Assembly: GCA_034440575.1 (NCBI GenBank)
Contig: JAOTOL010001068.1
Span: forward strand, 28,501 to 92,500
Length of the DNA: 64,000 nt
Direction of reading: 5' to 3'
Source of the DNA: Imbricaverruca yamaguchii
Taxonomy: Eukaryota; Arthropoda; Thecostraca; Neoverrucidae
This document shows positions 1 through 12,539 of the stretch, piece by piece. Numbering within the stretch: position 1 is the stretch's first letter; every line of letters starts with the position of its first letter. A model generated the notes under the pieces. It did not search any database. It saw only the letters and a list, made by a program, of their open reading frames with translations, and was not told the origin of the DNA. Position numbers and translations under genes: made by a program.

Positions 1-1309
1 GCGTCATTAAAGTCCCTTGGGTACTTTAATGCGTTCTGCGGTCACGCTCCTCTTAATGTTTCATGCTCTTTTTTTAACAAAGGACACATTGCTAAATCCG
101 TAAGCAACAGGAGCAATGTGAGCAAATATACCACTATCCCTTATTTCACATCTACGGCTTACTAGGTGCAGCTTTCAACGCACAGTTATGCCTGAAAAAA
201 AAAACACACAGTTACGGCTGAAAAGACACACAGTTACACCGGAAAAAAAAACACAACTACGCCGGAAATCACACAGTAACGGGTGACAAAAAGAATACCC
301 AAGAAAAATCGCACAGCTACATCTGCAAAACAACACCGTTACGTCTGAAAACGGCAAAATTGCTCCTTCAAAATTACACAGCTACGTCTAGAAACATGCA
401 ATCGCGCTTGAAGACCTTGTGAAGAGTTCCAACTGACCAGCCTGTGATCGTTGGACAAGCAAGCTTCCAAAGCGGAGGACGCCATCTTTTTTTTACCGAC
501 GAGGCGGAACAGGACGCCTGCAGCCGTAGCGTTGCAACAGAGCATCCGGGCCGCGGCCCAGACACAGGGGTCCCGAGCTCAGACCAGCCTGGTCAAAAGC
601 ACAGTGCAAGTATTCAAGCGAAATGAGCGGGCAACGAGGACTGCATTCTGGCCACGAGATGAAATTGAAAGACCTGTTCATCCTGGTGGATGTAGATACA
701 AGAGGCGGAAGCACTTCAAGATGAAATAAAATTGTTTGTTCCAGGAAAACAGCCTGTTCCCTAGGGGCGATGCTGCCAAATTCAAGGTAATTGCCTCGGC
801 TCATGCTAACGCACACACCAGAAGCCTGCAAAACATCATCTAGTGATGGCAATTTCAAATCTACGATCCTGTAATTTACATCCGTGCTGGCTGGTAGTTA
901 ACGGTGAATAATTGAATAATTCCATTCTTTTGCCGATGCTCCAGAATCCATGATGTGGACAAGGTACCTATGTAGCATGAGAAGCCATGATCAACCAGCT
1001 GCAACAACAGCTGCATCTAAGGTATAGTCATGAGCAAATTAGACGCTCGGAAATAACTGCACGTTGCTCAGTAGTACGTGTTCCGGCGTAGTCCGTCCAT
1101 CTGAACCGGAGGAGGGCCTCAAGCTCTGCTCCCCGCCGAGTCCGGACAGCTCTGCGTCACCCGACCAGACACCCGCTGTTGCCCCGAGGGCGGCCGACAG
1201 AGCTCTCTCTGTGAACACACCTGGTGCACGCAACAGTGCGGTGTTAATCGCGCGCAGTTTGCATCACAATCGACGTCGGCTGGCTGCGAAGCGCGCCGAC
1301 GGCGAGCGG
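1..1309. other. Intergenic; short degenerate repeats, no gene seen
   Basis: No conserved protein is visible. From about 175 to 395 a loose repeat of roughly 25-35 bases recurs, built around a CACAGTTACG core followed by an A-rich run. The short open frames here are not recognisable and overlap on both strands. Upstream spondin exons could lie here, but I could not find the N-terminal spondin motifs. Confidence 0.5.
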
Positions 1310-2640
1310 TCAGAGGCGGCCGCCGACCGTCCGCCGACCGTCCGCCAACCACCCGCAGTACCGCCGACGGCGAGCGGTCAGAGGCGGCCGCCGACCGTCC
1401 GCCGACCGTCCGGCAACCACCCGCAGTACCGCCGACGGCGAGCGGTCAGAGGCGGCCGCCGACCGTCCTCCGACCGTCCGCCAACCACCCGCAGTACCGC
1501 CGACCGTCCGCCGACCGTCCGCCAACTGTCCGCAGTACCGCCGACGGCGAGCGGTCAGAGGCGGCCGCCGACCGTCCGCCGACCGTGCGGCAACCACCCG
1601 CAGTACCGCCGACGGCGAGCGGTCAGAGGCGGCCGCCGCCCGTCCTCCGACCGTCCGCCAACCACCCGCAGTACCGCTGACCATCCGCCGACCGTCTCCA
1701 GTACCGCTGACCATCCGCCGACCGTCCGCTGACCATCCGCCGACCGTCCGCCAACCACCCGCAGTACCGCCGACCGTCCGCCGACCGTCCGCCGACCGTC
1801 CGCCGACCGTCTCCAGTACCGCTGACCATCCGCCGACCGTCCGCTGACCATCCGCCAACCGTCCGCTGACCATCCGCCGACCGTCCGATGACCATCCGCA
1901 GTGCCGCCGACCATCCGCTGACAATTCGCCGACCGTCCACCAACCACCCGCAGTACCGCCGACCGTCCGCAGTACCACTGACCATCCGCCCGCCGACCGT
2001 CCGCAGTACCGCCGACCATCCGCAGTACCGCCGACCATCCGCTGACCATCCGCCGACCGTTCGCAGTACCGCTGACCATCCGCCGACCGTCCGCAGTACC
2101 GCTTACCATCCGCCGACCGTCCGCAGTACCGCCGACCATCCGCCGACCGTCCGCAGTACCGCTGACCATCCGCCAACCGTCCGCAGTACCGCCGACCGTC
2201 CGCAGTACCGCCGACCATCCGCCGACCGTCCGCAGTGCCGCCGACCATCCGCTGACAATTCGCCGACCGTCCACCAACCACCCGCAGTACCGCCGACCGT
2301 CCGCCGACCGTCCGCCGACCGTCCGCCGACCGTCCGCAGTACCGCCGACCATCCGCCGACCGTCCGCAGTACCGCCGACCATCCGCTGACCATCCGCCGA
2401 CCGTCCGCAAACTGTCCGCAGTACTGCCGACCATCCGCTGACCGTCCACAGTACTGCCAACCATCCGCCGACCGCCTCCAGTACCGCCGACCATCCCCCG
2501 ACCGTCCGCCAACCACCCGCAGTACCGCTGACCGTCCGCCGACAATCCGCAGTACTGCCGACCATCCGCTGACTATCCGCTGACTATCCGTTGACCATCC
2601 GCCGACCTTCCGCTGACCATCGGCAGTGGGCCCACCTCGC
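1310..2640. repeat. GC-rich minisatellite with higher-order structure
   Basis: About 1.3 kb built from 10-11 base words of the type GACCGTCCGCC and GACCATCCGC, interspersed with CGCAGTACCGCC. Between 1310 and 1675 the words are ordered into longer units of about 70-95 bases that share a GGCGAGCGGTCAGAGGCGG segment, so the array has two levels. Frames stay open on both strands because the words lack stop codons; the resulting 230-410 residue frames are Arg/Pro/Thr or Gly/Arg repeats and are not genes. Confidence 0.9.
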
Positions 2641-2669
2641 GCGGAAGCGCGTCTTGCAAACACGCCAGT

Positions 2670-2906
2670 CAGCCACGCCGCGTTGCACCTCCCGCTGTAC
2701 ATTGCCCCGGCAACCATCCCACCGGTCCACCGGGCACGGCCCATCGGTCAGCCACGCCACGTCGCACCTCCCGCTGTACATTGCCCCGGCAACCATCCCA
2801 CCGGTCCACCGGGCACGGCCCATCGGTCAGCCACGCCACGTCGCACCTCCCGCTGTACATTGCCCTGGCAACCGGCCCACGGGGTGCGGCCACCAGCTTG
2901 ATTGGA
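2670..2906. repeat. 79-bp tandem repeat, three copies
   Basis: Units begin at about 2670, 2749 and 2828, each starting CAGCCACGCC, with only a few differences. The third copy diverges at its end (CCCTGGCAACCGGCC). It sits directly downstream of the larger minisatellite but shares no obvious sequence with it. Confidence 0.9.
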
Positions 2907-2945
2907 ATGACCTTTATAGGGACGTAGGGCCTTCGGTCAAACACG

Positions 2946-3330
2946 GGGACATGACGTTGGAACGTGACGCTGGGACGTGACGCTGGGACGTGACGCTGGA
3001 ACGTGACGCTGGAACGTGACGCTGGAACGTGACGCTAGGACGTGACGCTGGGACGTGATGCTGGGACATGACGCTGGGACATGTTGCTGGGACGTGGTGC
3101 TGGGACGTGACGCTGGAACGTGACGCTGGGACGTGACGCTGGGACGTGACGCTGGGACGTGACGCTGGGACGTGACGCTGGAGAGGGGACGTGACGCGGG
3201 GACATGACGTTGGAACGTGACGCTGGGACGTGACGCTGGGACGTGACGCTGGAACGTGACGCTGGAACGTGACGCTGGAACGTGACGCTAGGACGTGACG
3301 CTGGGACATGACGCTGGGACGTGGTCCTGT
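2946..3330. repeat. 13-bp minisatellite (about 30 copies)
   Basis: Tandem units of GGGACGTGACGCT with GGGAC/GGAAC variation, interrupted once near 3181-3200 by GAGAGGGGACGTGACGCGG. A block of about 230 bases starting GGGACATGACGTTGGAACG occurs twice (about 2943 and 3202), so the array has also been duplicated as a block. The period is not a multiple of three and there is no coding signal. Confidence 0.9.
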
Positions 3331-3973
3331 AACTGGGCTCGGAGGTCACGTGCAGACATGGCATGGCGCCGGGGAATTTCGACTACTAAAAATATAATGG
3401 TTGGACGTGACGCCGTGAAGTGACATTCGCCCCTGGTTACATGCTCCGCGTTTATCGAAGCATCCCATTTTTAACGGGTGAATTTGCACGTGACTGCCAG
3501 AAGGGTCAACATTGTTTCGAGTGCATACTCACAGCGGCCCACGTTATTTTTTGGGTGCTTGACATTCATTAAAAGTGCTGAGGCACCCTCAAAGAACACA
3601 GCCCGTCAGCAGTGTTGTGGCGGCCGGCCGGCCAGCCACTCGGCGGCAACAGCAGCGGCCGGCCAGCGGTCGACCGACATCGTCTCGCTGGGAGGTCCGG
3701 GCCGCCGGCGACAGCGCCGTCCCGCCGCCCGACACCGCCCCGCCATGCAACAGGCTGGGACGAGCCAGCCGGGCGGCCGGTGTTGACGGATCCGTCACCA
3801 ATCGCGTCCACTTGGTGGCGGCACGTGTGTGTCCGCTCAGTCTGCAGCGCGGCCGCCACCCGGCCTGCCACTGGGTCGTGTCCTCTCACAAGGTCAAACA
3901 CGGACACTTACTGGGCCGACGACGAGAGCAAACACGGCGAGCCGGCCATCTATTGCCGTCGGTGACACGCGGA
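3331..3973. other. GC-rich non-repetitive spacer, no gene seen
   Basis: Open frames of 100-246 residues in several frames and both strands are Arg/Pro/Ala-rich shadows of high GC content. None matches a family I recognise and none shows clear exon borders. Confidence 0.4.
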
Positions 3974-4275
3974 AACGCCGTCCCTGACGGCCCATCACGT
4001 CCCACGGCCGTCCCTGACGGCCCATCACGTCCCACGGCCGTCCCTGACGGCCCATCACGTCCCACGGCCGTCCCTGACGGCCCATCACGTCCCACGGCCG
4101 CTCAGGACGGCCCATCACGTCCCACGGCCGTCCCTGACGGCCCATCACGTCCCACGGCCGTCCCTGACGGCCCATCACGTCCCACGGCCGTCCCTGACGG
4201 CCCATCACGTCCCACGGCCGTCCCTGACGACCCATCACGTCCCACAGCCGCCCAGGATGGCCCATCACGTCTCGC
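3974..4275. repeat. 30-bp minisatellite, ten copies
   Basis: Ten units of 30 bases, each containing CCCATCACGTCCCACGGCCG followed by TCCCTGACGG, or by CTCAGGACGG or CCCAGGATGG in variant units. Because 30 is a multiple of three, the plus strand reads as a ten-residue peptide repeat (PSRPTAVPDG). There is no start, splice or family evidence that this is translated. Confidence 0.92.
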
Positions 4276-6560
4276 GGCCGCCGTATGTGTCCAGTGTGGG
4301 CGTCAAGTCAGTTGATTGCCAACAAGCTGTTGAGTCACGGCCATGCCCGCTTCAGGAGGCGCCCTAATCACCGGTGAACGAGTACAGTCGCAGGACGCTA
4401 TTGGCAAACCCCCGGTGGACTGACAGCGCACGGAAACTTCGCGGCACGGAACAAAGCCCACAAAGCTGAAGGGAGCACGTGAGGTCACAGGTGTGTTGCG
4501 CTGAGAGATGGCGAGTCTGCCGGTGCATGGCTCTGGAGGCGCACGAGGCGCGGCGACTTCAAATCATTCATCTCGGCCGAGCGCCGACAACTGTGGCGTG
4601 TGCATGTGTGCAGAATCACCGATGAGCGAGCATTATCGTGGCCATCGCCAGGCATAGAGGCACATTCTGACCACTCCCTTCCGCTCTCTCTCTCTCTGTC
4701 TGTGTGTGACTCACGGAGCCCGCTGTGAATAGCCCAGCCGTGATAAATGTAGCCGGGTGACGATATATTCAAACGACAGCCGGCAAGGCCATGACGGGCG
4801 GAAGGCACCGCCACCTGGGGTGTAACGAACACCTCCATACGCGCTCTCGGCGCACTAGGCGCGGGAACAAGGCGTGCACTGTGTGCTGATACTGGCGTCG
4901 TACGACTATTATTCGCCGGGTGATAGCGAAGGACGACCGACCCAGACGCATTTGAATGCGCCCGTCGGTAACTTGAAGCGTTCGCCGACCACCTTACCGA
5001 CCATTTATCGTCCAGATGAGTGCTCAGTTTCTTCAGCTTGGCGCCGCCACGCCGTCGAGCTGAATATCTCGAGACGCGTCGTGAGTGCCCTCTGAGTGCC
5101 CGGCCAGGTGGGTGCGCCACGCCGGAGAAGCGGCCACATCAGGCCCGGTCACGACCCGATTATCTTGTTGGACGTTATCACCGTTGCATCGGGACAGAGC
5201 GACCGCCACACGTGCGGTCGTGCTGGCAGTTTGCTCATTAGACGTGGGCCGGATGTGACGTGTTCATTCAGCGCCGGCCGCGCCTCAGCTGTGACCGTCC
5301 GACCTCGGAAGAGGCCCTGAACCCTCGTGCCCTCGCCGAACAGTATCGGCGCCCTATCTGAATAGTCTCGGAGCCGACCACAGGCCTCCGCCGGCCAGGT
5401 GGTATCCAAGTGGAAACAAAAACAGCCCTTTGCTCACATTAAGCTGGAAAAGTCGAAACAATTCAAAAGACTATTTTGGCTAACTTATTGCTAATATTTG
5501 TACTAATAATTTATATCTTATTAATGCTCACCAATGCACTCAACATCATTAAACATGGTTCAACTGGGCCATTTTGTGCGCACCGATGCCAGGAAGTCAT
5601 AGACGACGCTCCTCTGTTTGATGTGGTGCACGTGTGCCGCGTGTTATGGCAAAAATATCCAGATAGTGAAAGGTTACTTCAATGGGTGTAGTTTTGTAGA
5701 TATTTGGGATGACGCAAGCGACTCAAACTTTCATTTGAGCCATTTCAATAATGATTTGAGCCATCCCAATTCAAACAGTGACAATAGCACGGGAAATGTG
5801 CCCAGAGTAGCACATTTCCCGGTCAGCGAGAGAGTGGGGCATACACTGAAGCCTCCCCAGAGTAGCACATTTTCTGGTCAGCGAGGCGTCATCTTTCCAG
5901 AGGGAAGGGGATATTCCCTCAGTGCCTCCATTCTGTATCCGCTCCTGACACTTGCAAACATCTTGTCTATGTGCTAAGGACGCCATTTATATGACGCCGC
6001 ACATGTACATTGCACCATATATCTTCGGTCATTCGAGCCATCCCAATCATTTTGATAAAACGACACCCCTGGTTACTTGGCATTCGTTGTCTGCACGTTG
6101 TCTCAGAAGGCCACCTGTGCAATACGATACGCCAACAATTAGCCTCCCCGTGCGACCAGCAATACAACATATCGGTACGTGCAGAGGGCGGTTGCATGCG
6201 AAGTGATGCGATAGGCTAAATCTATCCCAGCTGGCCTTTGGTGTGCCTTTAAGCTGCAAATACGTGTGTGAGCTGGAACACCATGTGGTAACATGGCCAG
6301 GTTGGCCCGAAACTTTGCCAACAAACTATTATTTTCGTGTCTTCGCCAATTTCGAATGCGATTATAATGCAGGAGCGCGGGAAAGATTTAAAAAGGATTA
6401 GGCGTGAAATCCGTTGAACATATGCCGGTCGAGGTTCTCGTTTATGCCGATTTTATTATTATCATCCGTGTATCTATATTAATATCGCAGATATGAACTC
6501 TACGCCTCGACATCCCACCCCATCCGAGGCCTTTTCAAATAATGTGGACTCTCGGCATGA
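4276..6560. other. Unassigned stretch with small repeats
   Basis: No gene is recognised. Visible small structures are a (TC)n tract at 4685-4700, a 55-bp offset duplication of AGAGTAGCACATTT with GGTCAGCGAG (near 5804 and 5859), and the hairpin listed separately. Open frames are short and overlap on both strands. Confidence 0.4.
5791..5820. repeat. Inverted repeat, 11-bp arms
   Basis: GGGAAATGTGC at 5791-5801 and its exact complement GCACATTTCCC at 5810-5820 flank an 8-base loop. The right arm is also part of a 55-bp offset duplication. No function is implied by context. Confidence 0.75.
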
Positions 6561-6569
6561 GCCACACAG

Positions 6570-6570
<1 letters not shown>

Positions 6571-6647
<77 letters not shown>
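6571..6647. repeat. (TA)n microsatellite
   Basis: About 38 uninterrupted TA units, followed by short CATACATATATG and GTGTGTGTATGTATGT tracts to about 6710. Confidence 0.97.
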
Positions 6648-6650
<3 letters not shown>

Positions 6651-7038
6651 CATATATGTATACATTTAGATACCTATAGTGCATGTGGGTGTGTGTGTGT
6701 ATGTATGTATTTTCAGTTGGCAGAAAATGGATGGAACATGACAATGTTAAACAATGAGGTCGGTAACCACAACTGGATGATTGGCCATAGCTTGCGATGT
6801 TTCTCATGTCACACCTGACTTGGCGCCATGACACCCGCGCCACCGTTTGATGGTCATTGGACCGCAGCGTTGCCAGAGATGACTTTGTCCATTTCGCGAT
6901 TGCGTCATGAAGGAAATGAAGAACATGCTGTACGGATGAGAACACCGATAATGTGATATGGGCAGGGGAGAGCCGGATTGGATGAGTGGATGGAGTCTGA
7001 CGCCTGCCCTCCTCCCCAGGTGTGACCCGGTATCCGCG

Positions 7039-7140
7039 TGACCTCTGCCACGGGAGTGGAGCAGCAGTCGCTTGACCTCTGCCACGGGAGTGACGCGGCC
7101 GTCGTTTGACCTCTGCCGCAGGCATGAGCCACAACAGCAG
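7039..7140 (+). repeat. 34-bp repeat, three copies, last overlaps a splice acceptor
   Basis: Units start at 7039, 7073 and 7107, each with TGACCTCTGCC. The third unit holds the spondin acceptor (CTCTGCCGCAG, AG at 7120-7121) and the first 19 bases of the exon. In the two upstream copies the acceptor CGCAGG has become CACGGG, so the decoys lack AG. One of several arrays in this window that overlap an exon edge. Confidence 0.8.
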
Positions 7141-7333
7141 CCGGGCGCTGTTCCGCGCCGGCGAGCTGGCCTCGGAGGCGGTGCGGCAGTTCGCCGAGGG
7201 CGGCAGCGCCGCCGGACTGGAGGTCATCACCCAAGGTCACACCGGCGTCCTCGACCAGTTCACCACGCCGCCCATCAGACAGGGCGAGGGCAGCGCCCAC
7301 GCGCGTCTGTTCGTCGACGGCACTCACTCGCAG
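7122..7333 (+). CDS. SPON2-like: Spondin-like gene, exon with early spondin domain
   Basis: Acceptor CTCTGCCGCAG before 7122 and donor CAG/GTGGGC after 7333. It ends in phase 0 at the codons for THSQ. It covers the conserved helix region (ELASEAVRQFAEGG) seen in mindin and F-spondin. Confidence 0.88.
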
Positions 7334-10300
7334 GTGGGCCGGGCCGCCTCGTCCGTGGGTGAAGCACACGCAGGTGGGCAGCTGCTCTGTCCACGTGTGG
7401 ATCACTTCGTGTGGGCGAACAGAGCCACATTAATCAACACTGTCGGAACACGACGGGGAGTGATTTAGGTCCGATGAGGCTTCAAACGTCCGACTGAACG
7501 GGGCTATTTATCAGCAATTAGGTACGCCGCGTAGCTGAGAGATCATCACGTGCTGAGAGCACAGCTCTGGAACTAGGCTCACGCCGTCCAGCTTCGTCCC
7601 GACTCGCTCGGGTTCCCGCTCCTGACGAACACTCCAGGATGGCCGGACTGGAAGTGAGATCATCTTGCACATCGTCGACACCGATAGCTGTGCCACGTGA
7701 CATGGGACAATCGCTGGCGCTTGTGGCACTTGCCATCGTTCTTATCAGTGACTGACGAAATCCACGAAACAAGATGCTTTTCTTTGTGTTTTAGAAAGTG
7801 TCTGTCTGTGTATGAGGTCAGAATATCCCGGTAAAGCATATTGCCATTGGATTTGCAGGTGCAGCAAAGAGCAGACATGGTTGCTTCATGGGGCCTCCAT
7901 GTGCTAATTTGAAATGCCCAAGGGAATATGTCCAACTATCCTTACGACATGTTTCAACCCTGCTTTTGCCAAACACCTGCCATGTGACATTTGCACACCT
8001 TTTGCACCACAATGCTATTGTTCATGCTGACAAGCTTCGGGTCTAGGGGGTGTTGATTGTTCGTTTCGTCGGACATTGGTTTCTTAGTCACACGACACCC
8101 CGTTGCCACCGCATTGGCAATTAGTGGACATCGTTACTAGCACATGCTGAATGTGTTCTCAAACCCACGTGCAAGCAAGCCTGCTAAAACTCCAGGTCAT
8201 GGATGCTCCCCTGTTATAACCACATTCTGAGCGGCAAGCTCAGCTCCGGTTCGACCTGCTAAAACAGCAAGATACATTACTGAACGTGTATCTTATCGAG
8301 TTTTTTTCTTCTTCTCTATGTCGGGTCTTTTCGCAACGCACGTCATTCCGGAGGAATTGACGCGCAGACACGGCGTACAGGCAAATAAACCACAGTCACA
8401 GGCATACGCCTGCTCATATTCCTTGCAGCTTGCTGGAAATATTGCTAGGTCGAGATTCCTCGAGAATGGAACCAAAACTATGAAACATGATTCCATTCGG
8501 AATTGTATGGGGAGAAGGCGCAGAAGAGCCAGCACCTGACAAACGTAACTGTACATCACCTAACAGAACAAAACTGCTCGTCCTCGTACACCGCGGCTCT
8601 TCAGGAAGTCGCTGTCAGGCACTAACCTCCTCAAAATGGTGAAGAAAGCCGGACCACCGGACCACCGGACCACCGGACCACCGGACCACCGGACCACCGG
8701 ACCACCGGACCACCGGACCACCGGACCACCGGACCACCGGACCACCGGACCACCGGACCACCACGACCACCGGACCGGGACCACCGGACCACCGACCAGG
8801 ACCACGGACCACGGACCACCGGACCACCGGACCACCGGACCACCGGACCACCGGACCACCGGACCACCGGACCACCGGACCACCGGACCACCGGACCACC
8901 GGACCACCGGACCACCGGACCACCGGACCACCGGACCACCGGACCACCGGACCACCGGACCACCGGACCATCGGACCGCCGGACTGCCGGACTGCCGGAC
9001 CTCCGGACAGCTGGTGCTATTTGTCGGTTTGTCGACTGTTTCGGCCCGGACCTCGTTCGTAATTGCACTGCCTCATGGCACGCTCCAAAACCGAGTAGAA
9101 AAAAATGAGCAGGTCTCGCTGCCTCGGGCTGTTCGCAAGAACTACCCACGACATAGTTTATAGGTGGTTTACACGCAGTTTATAGGTGCTCGAATTGATG
9201 AAACCGGCTCATGCGCATTGCTGCTCTAATCAAACACGGCGTCAGTGAATAGCAACAACTGACTTATCTAATGGCAGCCGACATCACCACATGGTGGCAG
9301 GCTGGAAAACACATTGACACACACACACACTTATCTAATGGCAAAGCGTTTCCTCCCTCGTGAGCGTCTGACTTCTAGTGCTTGTCGATGAGCAGGAACA
9401 CGTTGGCAATCCCAAGCTATCTGTCTCGAGCCTCTGCTGTCCGAGCTGTCGACTTGGACTTGCCGCCAGGTGTCGCTGATGTCCAAGATCGTGCCGTCGC
9501 CAGACTGGTTCATTGGAATCGACAGCGTCGACCTCTGTGAGTCTGGACGGTGGATCGACTCCCTGGATGTGAAGGTAAGACCGGGTGTGAGGCCTGCACG
9601 TGCTATCAGGTTGGTGCTATCGCGGAACAGGAATTATGCGGCTAGGCCTGGCATTCGAAAAATGCAACTTCCTTTGATCCTGGGAAGGCCGTGAAGCAAA
9701 TACACTGCAGAATGAGCTTAACTTGCACATACTGACGTGCTTATGAAGGACTATTAGTCGGTAAAGATTCCTTCTATTTTTATATCTGATCTTAATGAGA
9801 GCGAACGAACAATTTTCATGCAGTACTAGCTTACCAAATATCCACCAGTTAGTTATTGCCGGACAATTACTACTGTTGGCAAATTACACCGGGAGCCTAA
9901 TTCCTCCAGCTTTTTGACAAAGTGGCACTGGAAACCAATCGATAAGCTTCATGATGTCCTCTTAACAAGCAGTGCTTATGAATGAAACCACAAATGCAGG
10001 ATCATAGCATGCGGTGTTTAAGGGTCGTGTGCGTCTACTGGTATGTGTGTGTGTACGGGAAGTGTGATGGTTGCGTATGCGCGATCTAAGGTGGGGCTCA
10101 TGGTATCCGATTCCGGCAGAAGTTCGCTGGGCAGGTATTCCGTCAAGCAGATACTTTCCAAAGAAGGACCGGCCGTGCTGCGCCCTAGGCACAGTTCCGC
10201 TACTGGTCGGTGTGGAATGTGGCTGGCCGCAACGGACGCGAGCTGACGAACAATTTGCATCGACCGCAGCTGGCAATAATGCTGCCCCACGGTCATCCGG

Positions 10301-12489
10301 CGGACACTCCCACAACAAACACCGCGCTCATTGCCGTCCGTCACGAGCGCAGCGCAACACAAACATAGCTGGCGACGGTCGCCGCGACAACAGCTCTTAA
10401 ACGGCGAGCCGCCTCCGCGGCGCCCCTCCGTCAGTAGAGGTGGCCGTCAGTAGAGGTGGCCGTCAGTAGAGGTGGCCGTCAGTAGAGGTGGCCGTCAGTA
10501 GAGGTGGCCATCAATAGAGGTGGCCGTCAGTAGAGGTGGCCATCAGTAGAGGTGGCCGTCAGTAGAGGTGGCCGTCAGTAGAGGTGGCCGTCAGTAGAGG
10601 TGGCCGTCAGTAGAGGTGGCCGTCAGTAGAGGTGGCCGTCAGTAGAGGTGGCCGTCAGTAGAGGTGGCCGTCAGTAGAGGTGGCCGTCAGTAGAGGTGGC
10701 GGACAGTGGAGGTGAACGTCAGCAGGGGTGACCGTCAGTAAAGGATGGCCGTCAGTAGAGGTGACCGACAGTAGAGGTGGCCGAGAGTAGGGGTGGTCGT
10801 CAGTGAAGGTGGCCGACAGTGGAGGTGGCCGTCAGTAGAGGTGGCGGACAGTGGAGGTGGCCGACAGTGGAGGTGGCCGTCAGTAGGGGTGGCCGCCGGT
10901 AGAGGTGGCCGCCGGTGGAGGTGGCCGTTGGTGGAGGTGGCCGTCAGTAGAGGCGGCCGTCAGTAGAGATGGCCGCCGGTGGAGGTGGCCGTTGGTGGAG
11001 GTGGCCGTCAGTAGAGGCGGCCGTCAGTAGAGGTGGCGGACAGTGGAGGTGGCGGACAGTGGAAGTGACCGACAGTAGAGGTGGCCGTCAGTAGAGGTAG
11101 CCGTCAGTAGAGGTGGCCGTCAGCAGAGGTGGCCGTCAGTAGAGGTGGACGACGGCGTCGTTTACGCTCGCCAGCGATTGGTGCAACACGTCCAAGTCCT
11201 GGGCCTTCCCGCGCAGCTAAGTGCGCTTAATGGCGTGCCGCTGCCGGCCCTACCGAGCGCTGGTGACGTCCCGCGTGCTCAGACTGCGCTGACAGATGTG
11301 TCGGATGACCCAGTCGGTCTGTGCACCGCTCGGCTGGTGAACGGCATCGCACCTGCATGCTCTGTCGCGTGCGAACAGGACACGGACTCAATATCAGTGA
11401 CATCATGCGTCCCCCTTTCAACACATTTTTTTCGTCGAATAGAAGGTGACTCCTGGCTGTGGCTCCGCAACTTCAGAGGTCTTTGCCCTCGGCTTCCGTC
11501 CTGGCAACACTCCCGAGTGCGGAGCTGCCGCTGCCGCTGCCGAAATGTCATGCCGTTACCAGTGCGAAATGTGACCCTCCAGGCGTCTGAACAATGGCCA
11601 AGCCGACATGCTGTGTCGGCGTTTCGCACCCTGGTGTGCACTTGTGAGATGTAGGGCTCACTGTTTGGGGTAGAATTTCACCCGGTGGTGTGGCACGGGC
11701 ACAGACTGACCTTTGTCCGCCTGCTCTGCTTGGAACAGCACGCGTCTCGAGTGTCAGGCGCCTAGTCTGCATCGGTGGGGCTATCGCCACGGCAAAGGGG
11801 CGGACTGGCCGTCCATAACTAGAGTATGGGAGATGGCCCTCCAAAACTAGAGAAGACGACCTAGCCCTCCAAATCTAGAGGAGACGTTAAAGCAGACTTT
11901 AGTTTATGTTAGTATCGTTCACGGCTGATGGACCAGCGCTCAAATTGCTCCATGTGCCAACCATCAAATAGCCTATGGTGCTTGTTCGCAGTGCTGGAAT
12001 ACACACGGCGAGGGTCGGTGAGCCACACCGCTGGCCATGGTACTCGGAATAACAGTTGAAAACACTGGCATTAAGCTTTGGGACACAGGCCAAATTGATT
12101 GAAAGGGAAGATTCCTAAAAGAAATAGTGAGCACCCTACGCGGAACCATTTAGCCAGACAACGGCGTGCTACGATACGTCAAGGACAAAGCGATAACACA
12201 AGTACTGTTTGCATTCAGTGTCGTACCTTGTTGACAATACATCGTTGGTTTCTGACCTCGCCCGGCCGTAATTTCGCCAGGATTGCCTATTCGGCGTCCT
12301 ACGACCAATGCTTACCGGAGTCGGGTGACGTCTATGTCAATAGTTTTGGGGACTAGAGAACCCGAAAGGCTCCTGACTATACCTTGCTCCTGCTCAAAAG
12401 ATGTTGATATCTGAGGAAGATACACATATACATGTATATATATATATATATAAAATGGGGGTGGGGTTGTGGGTCTGGATGGTGAGGTG

Positions 12490-12539
<50 letters not shown>

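Noticed and set aside
1310..2583. Frames of 231-411 residues, Gly/Arg- or Thr/Pro/Arg-rich
   Set aside because: By-products of the GC-rich 10-11 base word array, open in several overlapping frames.
3886..4315. In-frame ten-residue peptide repeat (PSRPTAVPDG)
   Set aside because: The period of 30 makes it look coding, but no start, exon border or family similarity supports it and the opposite strand is equally open.
8560..9163. Repetitive frames on both strands of the CCGGACCA array
   Set aside because: An 8-base period keeps all frames open; nothing else supports coding.
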